Source: Bifidobacterium reuteri DSM 23975 (GTDB lineage: Bacteria > Actinomycetota > Actinomycetes > Actinomycetales > Bifidobacteriaceae). Taken from it: 64,000 bases of DNA. The position numbers were made by a program, and so were the translations under genes. The stretch's first letter is position 1. Each line of letters begins with the position of its first letter. Below are positions 58,075-64,000 of the stretch, one piece after another. Location of the stretch: NCBI RefSeq assembly GCF_000741695.1, contig NZ_JGZK01000006.1, forward strand, positions 186,001 to 250,000. The letters are read 5' to 3'. Under the pieces are notes generated by a model. That model saw nothing but the letters and a program-made list of their open reading frames with translations, searched no databases and had not been told where the DNA came from.

Positions 58075-59517
58075 ATGCGTAAAGCCAAGATCGTAGACAC
58101 CATCGGTCCTTCCACCGAGGATTACGACAACCTCCTCAAGCTCGTCGAAGCCGGTATGGACGTTGCTCGTCTGAATCGTTCCCACGGTACCCCTGAGGAT
58201 CACCTCAAGGTGTACAACAACGTCCGCAAGGCCGGCGAAGCCACTGGCCGCAACGTAGCTGCGCTCGTTGATCTGCAGGGTCCGAAGATTCGCTGCGGCT
58301 GGTTCAAGAAGAACGCTGAGGGCGAGGACAAGGTCCAGCTTCAGCTCGGCCAGGAGTTCATCATCACCACCGATGACATCGAGGGCGACGAGCACATCAC
58401 CTCCACCACCTTCAAGGGTCTGCCTGGCGATTGCCACCCGGGTGATCCGATCCTGATCGATGACGGCAAGGTCCGTCTGGAGGTCACCAAGGTCGAGGGC
58501 AACAACGTGCACACCAAGGTCGTTGTGGCTGGTCCTGTCTCTTCCCACAAGGGCATCAACCTGCCGGGCGTCGCCGTGTCCCTGCCGGCTCTGACCGAGA
58601 AGGATGAGGCCGACCTGCGTTGGGCCATCCGTACTGGTGCCGACATCATCGCCATGTCCTTCGTGCGCTTCGCCACCGACATCGACCGCGCTCACGAGAT
58701 CATGGACGAGGAAGGCCGTCGCATCCCGATCGTTGCCAAGATCGAGAAGCCGCAGGCTCTGGAGAACCTCGAAGACATCGTCAAGACCTTCGATGGTGTC
58801 ATGGCCGCCCGTGGCGACATGGCCGTCGAGTGCCCTCTTGAAGAGGTCCCGCTGGCCACCAAGCGCATCATCGAACTGGCTCGCCAGTACGCCAAGCCGG
58901 TCATCGTGGCCACCGAGGTCCTCGGCTCCATGGTGAACAACCCGGTTCCGACCCGTGCTGAGGCTTCCGACTGCGCCAACGCCGTCCTTGATGGCGCTGA
59001 CGCCACCATGACCTCCAACGAGACCGCCGTCGGCAAGTACCCGGCTGTCACCGTGGATACCATGTCTCGCATCTCCGGCTACGCCACCGATCACGGCTTC
59101 GACCGCATCCCGGAGCTCAAGAACCTCGACATGTCCTCCACCGGCGCTGTCTCCTCCGCCGCTGTCGACCTGGCTGACAAGCTCAACGCCAAGGCCATCG
59201 TCGCTTACACCCAGACCGGTTCCACCGTGCACCGCGTCTCCCGTGAGCGTCCGGCCGCTCCGATCTACGGCATCACCAACAACGAGCACACCTACCACTG
59301 GCTGGCTCTGTCCTGGGGCACCGAGGCCTTCCTGACCGAGGAGGACTACCACGACAAGTCCCGCAAGGATCTCATGATCTTCACCGACAAGATCCTGAAG
59401 GATGCCGGCAAGGTTGTTGACGGCGACAAGATCGTCATCCTGAGCTCCGCCCAGGGCGATCACCAGCCGGGCCGCACCGACTCCATCTACGTCCACACTG
59501 TTGGCGCTTGCGACTGA
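58075..59517 (+). CDS. pyk: Pyruvate kinase
   Basis: Converts phosphoenolpyruvate and ADP to pyruvate and ATP. It has 480 residues: MRKAKIVDTIGPSTEDYDNL, DVARLNRSHGTPEDH, VALVDLQGPKIRCGWF, the active-site IPIVAKIEKPQALENL (catalytic Lys) and the substrate-binding MAARGDMAVE, then the effector-binding C-terminal domain. Codon bias is strong. AAAAGGA lies upstream of the ATG. It has the same operator as eno. Confidence 0.97.
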   Translation: MRKAKIVDTIGPSTEDYDNLLKLVEAGMDVARLNRSHGTPEDHLKVYNNVRKAGEATGRNVAALVDLQGPKIRCGWFKKNAEGEDKVQLQLGQEFIITTDDIEGDEHITSTTFKGLPGDCHPGDPILIDDGKVRLEVTKVEGNNVHTKVVVAGPVSSHKGINLPGVAVSLPALTEKDEADLRWAIRTGADIIAMSFVRFATDIDRAHEIMDEEGRRIPIVAKIEKPQALENLEDIVKTFDGVMAARGDMAVECPLEEVPLATKRIIELARQYAKPVIVATEVLGSMVNNPVPTRAEASDCANAVLDGADATMTSNETAVGKYPAVTVDTMSRISGYATDHGFDRIPELKNLDMSSTGAVSSAAVDLADKLNAKAIVAYTQTGSTVHRVSRERPAAPIYGITNNEHTYHWLALSWGTEAFLTEEDYHDKSRKDLMIFTDKILKDAGKVVDGDKIVILSSAQGDHQPGRTDSIYVHTVGACD

Positions 59518-59557
59518 TGCGCATACGTCCAACCGCGTGACAGCGTGAGTTGAATGA

Positions 59558-59595
59558 CAGGGACCCCAGACGGAACTTTCCGTCTGGGGTCCCTG
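59558..59595 (+). terminator. pyk terminator
   Basis: A perfect 17-bp stem (59558-59574 with 59579-59595) around ACTT, followed by CGTTTG. Confidence 0.8.
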
Positions 59596-59777
59596 CGTTT
59601 GTGAGCTGAGCATTGCTCGCATTATTGCTGTATCTGGAATATCGGGGCCGCGTCTGTTGGCGGCTTTCTTGTGGATGACATACCGTCAGTGTCGTATGAC
59701 GCCGATCATCGGTATGGTACCGATCATGCCGAATCCGTGCGCGTTGCTGCAGACGCGCACGGATGGCGGAAATGGCA

Positions 59778-60374
59778 TCAGTCGTTGATGTGTCCGAAGT
59801 CTCCGCTCTTGAGACGGAGGATGGCGATAATCGTCTTCGCGTCGACGATCGTGCCGTTCACCACCATTTCGTATGCCTGCTCCAACGTCACCATTCGCAC
59901 TTCGGAACGGGGGGTTTCGGGGCCGATGGATTGACGCGAGACCGGCGTGAGCTTGGTGGCGAAATACACGGATGTATGTTCGGTGGAATAACTCGGCGTA
60001 TTGAGGAAACGTGCGAACTGCGTAAAGCGTTCAGCCTCAAATCCGCCTTCCTCTGCCAGCTTGCGTTTCGCGGTGTCGAGCGGACGTTCGTCGCCTAGCG
60101 GGTGTCCTCCTGGAATCTCCAGCGTCCAACGGTGGGTAGCCACTCGGTATTGCTCGACCAGCGGAATCTTGCCGTCATCGGTCAACGCCAACACGGCGAC
60201 GGTGTCGCCACTGTTGGCATTAATGCAATACCGTTCGAACTCGTTGCCATCATTGGACTCAAAAGAAATACGGTCAATGTTGAAGTAATGCGTCTTGTAG
60301 ACATCCTTGCGCTCGGTCTCCCGCACTGGAGCTGTGCGCCAAGGGTCAAATTGACGATATGTTTGGTTGCTCAT
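59778..60374 (-). CDS. NUDIX hydrolase, ADP-ribose pyrophosphatase-like
   Basis: A 198-residue hydrolase of nucleoside diphosphate derivatives. The Nudix box is GGHPLGDERPLDTAKRKLAEEGGF: the first Glu of the usual REUXEE is Lys, but the catalytic Glu pair is kept. Upstream parts (DKVYKTHYFNIDRISFE-like, VEQYRVATHRWTLEIPGG) match ADP-ribose pyrophosphatases. The ATG at 60374 follows GGAGGG. Confidence 0.88.
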   Translation of the reverse strand: MSNQTYRQFDPWRTAPVRETERKDVYKTHYFNIDRISFESNDGNEFERYCINANSGDTVAVLALTDDGKIPLVEQYRVATHRWTLEIPGGHPLGDERPLDTAKRKLAEEGGFEAERFTQFARFLNTPSYSTEHTSVYFATKLTPVSRQSIGPETPRSEVRMVTLEQAYEMVVNGTIVDAKTIIAILRLKSGDFGHIND

Positions 60375-60580
60375 AATCCCTCCTCGCAAAGATGCACATC
60401 TATGCACCTCGAAACCATAATTATTGTAAGCCGCGGAGTTTCATATATGTATAGGCAACACACGAGCGGGATGATGGTGACTGCCGGCATTGTTTTGCGC
60501 GATGAATATTCCGGAATATGCGTGTCTTGTGCCGTGTCAGTCTCTGACTTATGCTAATCTCTCGAAGAGTGTTTTGACAC

Positions 60581-60654
60581 GCCCTCGTATCCCAATTGGT
60601 AGAGGAAGCAGCCTCAAAATCTGCGCAGTGTGGGTTCGAGTCCCACCGAGGGCA
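60581..60654 (+). tRNA. tRNA-Leu(CAA), unusually short
   Basis: A 74-base tRNA with acceptor GCCCTCG/CGAGGGC, anticodon loop CTCAAAA (CAA), a five-base variable loop (GCAGT), T arm GTGGG-TTCGAGT-CCCAC and discriminator A followed by CC. The anticodon stem has one C-T mismatch. The variable loop is class I size, not the long arm expected for leucine. Confidence 0.85.
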
Positions 60655-60762
60655 CCCAAAAGATATGATTGATGTGTACGTGGGTCGAATGTGTGACATG
60701 CGTAAGCGCATGGTATATTGAACATCTGCAAACACGAAATATCGCAATGGAAAGAGGTTGGC

Positions 60763-61548
60763 ATGGCTGCAAGGATGAGGTCTGAAGAGCCGAGCATCAA
60801 CGTTGACGAGGTGCTCACCGATGAAGAGCTGAGGGCCGCCGCTTCTGAAGAAGCTCCTGCAGGACGTAAGGAAAAGCCGGCGGATGCCCCGCGTACCGTG
60901 GTCGTGGCCGAGGACGAGGCCGTCAACCGCATGGACTTGGTCGCCATGCTGGAAGACAACGGTTATGAAGTCGTCGGACAGGCCGCCAACGGTGAAGAGG
61001 CTGTGGAACTGACCCGCAAGTATCGCCCGGATGTGGTGTGCATGGATGTCAAGATGCCTCGCATGGACGGCATCGCCGCAGCCGGCATCATCTGCGACGA
61101 GAACATCGCCCCCGTGGTCATGCTCACTGCCTTCTCCCAGACCGATCTGGTGAAGAAGGCCACCGGCGCCGGTGCCATGGCATATGTCACCAAGCCGTAT
61201 GAGGAATCCAAGCTGCTGCCTACCTTGGAAGTGGCGATGGGTCGTTTCGCTGAGATCAACGACCTTCTGGACAATGTCGAGCGTAGTGAGCAGAAACTGC
61301 GCGAAACCACTGACCAGCTCAAAGAGGCCGAGGAGAAGCTGAAGAAGGCCGAGGACTCCTTGGAGGAGCGCAAGCTCGTCGACCGCGCCAAGGGTCTGCT
61401 GATGGATAAGGCGGACTTCTCCGAGCAGGGTGCATTCCGCTGGATTCAGAAGACCTCCATGGATCAGCGCATTCCGAAGAAGCGTCTTGCCATGGCCATC
61501 ATCGCCAAGTACGGCGAGCCGAAGCCAGCGAGCACGGATGAACGCTGA
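60763..61548 (+). CDS. pdtaR: ANTAR-domain response regulator (PdtaR-like)
   Basis: An RNA-binding antiterminator regulator, 261 residues. After a 40-residue acidic lead the receiver domain (about 45-160) has VVVAEDEAVNRMD, VVCMDVKMPRMDG (phospho-Asp) and VTKPYEESKLL. A long coiled coil (about 175-215) leads to the ANTAR domain at the end (RAKGLLMDKADFSEQGAFRWIQKTSM). AAAGAGG precedes the ATG. PdtaS at 29167 is the likely partner. It overlaps the start of polA by 11 bases. Confidence 0.93.
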   Translation: MAARMRSEEPSINVDEVLTDEELRAAASEEAPAGRKEKPADAPRTVVVAEDEAVNRMDLVAMLEDNGYEVVGQAANGEEAVELTRKYRPDVVCMDVKMPRMDGIAAAGIICDENIAPVVMLTAFSQTDLVKKATGAGAMAYVTKPYEESKLLPTLEVAMGRFAEINDLLDNVERSEQKLRETTDQLKEAEEKLKKAEDSLEERKLVDRAKGLLMDKADFSEQGAFRWIQKTSMDQRIPKKRLAMAIIAKYGEPKPASTDER

Positions 61549-64000
61549 TTTGCAGACGACTGCAAGCGCGGCGACCAACGATACACTACTTGTCGTAGAC
61601 GGTCATTCGTTGGCGTTCCGCGCTTTTTTTGCGCTTCCGGTAGATAATTTCAGCACCTCGGAAGGTCAGGCCACCAATGCCGTCTGGGGATTCGCGTCCA
61701 TGCTGGCTCAGGTCATCGATGCGGAAAAGCCGGATCGTCTCGGTGTCGCCTTCGATGTCAAAGGCGGTACATTCCGCAATGAGATGTTGCCCCAATACAA
61801 AGGCACGCGTGAAGCCGCACCGGAGGAGCTGCTCACTCAGCTTCCGCTGATTCAACGGATGCTGAAGGCCCTGGGCGTCACGTATATCGAGAAACCAGGG
61901 TTCGAGGGGGATGACATCATCGCCACTCTCGCCACCATGGGGGACAAGGCAGGCTTCCATACGCTGGTGCTGTCCGGAGACCGTGACGCTTTCCAGCTTA
62001 TCGACGACAATGTCACCGTCCTCTATCCCGGGCATCATTTCAAAGAGCTCAAGCACATGACGCCTCAGGCCATTGTGGACAAGTACAAGGTGACGCCCGC
62101 ACAATACCCTGATCTGGCGGCTTTACGCGGCGAAACGGCTGACAACATCCCCGGCGTGCCTGGCGTAGGCGATGGTTTTGCCGCCAAGTGGATCAACCAG
62201 TATGGCTCATTGGATGGCATCTGCGAGCATGCCGAGGAGATAGGCGGTAAGAAAGGCGAGGCACTTCGCTCCAGCATTGATCAGGTCATGCTCAACCGCA
62301 AGGTCAATGCGCTGGTCAGGGACGTGGAACTCGATGTGGGACTTGACGACCTGCGCTTCGGCGAAGTGGACACTGCACAGCTCGATGTATTGTTCAAGGA
62401 GCTCGAGTTCGGTGTACGCACCAAAAACCGGGTGTTGAAAACCTTCAACGCCAAGTCCTCCACGACCCGGCTTCCTTCTTCGCCTCGTTCATCGGACTCA
62501 GCCTCCCAATCGAACGGCAAGGATGACAAGGACGACAAAGCCGCAGGTTCCGGCATGCCGGCCATTCCGGAGCCTGTCGCCATCGGCTCGGCCGACCAGT
62601 TCCGTGACTGGGCGGGCCAGCAGCAGAAGCTTATCGCCGTGCCGGATTCCGTAGCATCCTTCATCCCTGAAGTCGATTGCGACCCTGAAGCCAGGCACAT
62701 TACATATGATGATGCGGCCAATCATGCGTGGACCGTGCATGCTTGGGGCGACGCACGCCCTGGACGGGCGAAACTGCAGGCCTTGTCCATAGCGACGGCT
62801 CATTCCGCGGCGATGGTAGCCACACCCATACGCGATGATCTTCGAGAGGCGCTGCAGGAGTTCCTTACCTCTTCGCATGGCAGGATCGTCGTGCACGGCT
62901 ATAAGGAGCTGCTGCATATGCTGGGCTCGGCAGGATTGGACATGCCCCTGCCCATGATGGACACCAAACTCGCCGGATACCTTATCCAGCCGGATTTCCA
63001 CGCCGATGATCTGCACCAGGAAGCCGAGCACTTCCTCGATGTCAGCTACAGCCAGGCCGATCAGCCTGCGCAAGGTACATTGGACTTCGATGAGGACCAG
63101 GATGTGCCGAATGCCGAAGAACAGCGGCTTCGGGACCTTGCCATCATTCGTGACCTTGCCTCGGCATTCGGTCCGATGCTTGACGAACGGGAGCAATGCT
63201 GGCTGTTGCGTGCCATCGAACTGCCGGTTTCCCGTGTGCTGCACGGCATGGAGTCCGCAGGGGCGAAGGTCGACGTCATGCGTCTGGTCGCGATGCGCGA
63301 TCAGTTCGCGGCGGATGCACGGTTCGCTCAGGAGGAGGCATGGAACCATGCCGGTGCCGAGATCAATCTGCAAAGTCCGAAACAGCTGCAGAAGGTACTG
63401 TTCGAGGACATGGGGCTGAAGCCCACAAAACGTACGAAATCAGGCTCATACACGACCAACGCGTCGGCATTGCAGGACCTGTACGTCAAATCCGTGGACA
63501 ACGAGCGGGCGAATGGGTTCCTCAGGGCGTTGCTGCGTCACCGGGAGACCAACAAGCTCAAGCAGATCGTACAGACACTGTTCGATGCGGTGAACAGGGA
63601 TGACGAGCGCATCCATACCACATTCGAACAGACCGTCACCGCGACCGGTCGTCTGAGCTCCGTGGATCCGAACCTGCAGAACATCCCGAACCGGAATGCC
63701 GAAGGACGTGAGATTCGCAGCGTATTCGTGCCGGGCGAAGGATACGAAGCGTTGATGAGCTGCGATTATTCGCAGGTTGAGTTGCGCGTCATGGCCGACC
63801 TTTCAGGAGACGAGGCGCTGATCGAGGCATTCCGTTCCGGCGCTGATTTCCATAAGTATGTGGCCTCGATGGTGTACAAACTGCCGGTCGACCAGATCAC
63901 CGGCGATCAGCGATCCCATGTGAAGGCCATGAGCTATGGGCTGGCGTACGGTCTGAGCACGTATGGCTTGGCCCAGCAGCTCAAAATAGCCCCACGCGAG
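61538..64000 (+). CDS. polA: DNA polymerase I, 3'-truncated by window edge
   Basis: Replication and repair polymerase; 821 codons are visible and the frame is open at the right edge. Residues 15-310 form the 5'-nuclease domain (TLLVVDGHSLAFRAFFALP, LSGDRDAFQLID, LRGETADNIPGVPGVG). A middle domain follows in which the exonuclease acidic residues look largely lost, as in other actinobacteria. The polymerase part starts near 640, with motif A SCDYSQVELRVMADLS and the finger helix segment SHVKAMSYGLAYG. The ATG at 61538 overlaps the pdtaR stop. Confidence 0.96.
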   Translation, partial: MNADLQTTASAATNDTLLVVDGHSLAFRAFFALPVDNFSTSEGQATNAVWGFASMLAQVIDAEKPDRLGVAFDVKGGTFRNEMLPQYKGTREAAPEELLTQLPLIQRMLKALGVTYIEKPGFEGDDIIATLATMGDKAGFHTLVLSGDRDAFQLIDDNVTVLYPGHHFKELKHMTPQAIVDKYKVTPAQYPDLAALRGETADNIPGVPGVGDGFAAKWINQYGSLDGICEHAEEIGGKKGEALRSSIDQVMLNRKVNALVRDVELDVGLDDLRFGEVDTAQLDVLFKELEFGVRTKNRVLKTFNAKSSTTRLPSSPRSSDSASQSNGKDDKDDKAAGSGMPAIPEPVAIGSADQFRDWAGQQQKLIAVPDSVASFIPEVDCDPEARHITYDDAANHAWTVHAWGDARPGRAKLQALSIATAHSAAMVATPIRDDLREALQEFLTSSHGRIVVHGYKELLHMLGSAGLDMPLPMMDTKLAGYLIQPDFHADDLHQEAEHFLDVSYSQADQPAQGTLDFDEDQDVPNAEEQRLRDLAIIRDLASAFGPMLDEREQCWLLRAIELPVSRVLHGMESAGAKVDVMRLVAMRDQFAADARFAQEEAWNHAGAEINLQSPKQLQKVLFEDMGLKPTKRTKSGSYTTNASALQDLYVKSVDNERANGFLRALLRHRETNKLKQIVQTLFDAVNRDDERIHTTFEQTVTATGRLSSVDPNLQNIPNRNAEGREIRSVFVPGEGYEALMSCDYSQVELRVMADLSGDEALIEAFRSGADFHKYVASMVYKLPVDQITGDQRSHVKAMSYGLAYGLSTYGLAQQLKIAPRE

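Noticed and set aside
58006-59622. Minus-strand frame over pyk
   Set aside because: Same reason as for eno; the pyruvate kinase motifs decide the strand.

Overview
This 64 kb window is chromosomal DNA of an actinobacterium, almost certainly a Bifidobacterium. The basis is the high-GC codon use, the two WhiB-family regulators, a PdtaS/PdtaR-type pair, UPF0182, DUF501 and DUF5719 proteins, a CarD regulator, actinobacterial gene orders such as ftsB-like/DUF501/ppx and pdtaR/polA, and identical LacI-type palindromes before eno and pyk. I could not fix the species. Most of the window is core genome. I saw no prophage, insertion sequence, CRISPR array or rRNA operon.

Layout. 1-4017: the end of one ABC-2 permease gene, then a YtrA-type GntR regulator with an ABC ATPase and two permeases behind a strong palindromic operator. 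4315-9050: threonine synthase (minus strand), glyA and proA. 9047-10335: an unknown gene and nadD. 10573-20218: UPF0182 protein, a GNAT with an acidic insertion, pth, mfd and an aldo/keto reductase. 20522-24136: eno, ftsB-like, DUF501 and ppx/gppA. 24239-27831: tRNA-Leu(TAA), an unknown membrane protein, sdaA, an FKBP isomerase and greA. 28104-30654: hemolysin-III-like protein and a PdtaS-like sensor kinase.

30750-40540 is a cell-envelope/secretion-flavoured block. It holds a WhiB protein, an EssC/EccC-like FtsK ATPase that looks broken in two places, an LCP glycopolymer ligase, a second WhiB protein, a large membrane glycosyltransferase, a DUF5719 protein and a zincin-like protein without its zinc motif. 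40594-47745: a HAD phosphatase, a ComF-like protein, an OmpR-type two-component system, glgB, carD and ispF. 47785-50821: a metal ABC transporter (permease, ATPase, lipoprotein). 50933-61548: folD, rpsA, coaE, uvrB, terC, pyk, a NUDIX hydrolase, a short tRNA-Leu(CAA) and the ANTAR regulator pdtaR. polA runs off the right edge.

Most notable: (1) the EccC-like ATPase gene carries an apparent one-base frameshift plus a 35-bp tandem duplication that removes its natural stop codon; (2) eno and pyk share an identical 14-bp palindrome at the same distance from their -10 boxes; (3) the metal transporter has a DtxR-like palindrome and a His/His/Glu ligand pattern that suggests manganese rather than zinc; (4) a tRNA-Leu(CAA) with a class-I-sized variable loop; (5) several families of inverted and direct repeats between genes. 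I did not find a clearly complete, previously undescribed system. The EccC-like/LCP/WhiB block is the best candidate for a remnant of one.
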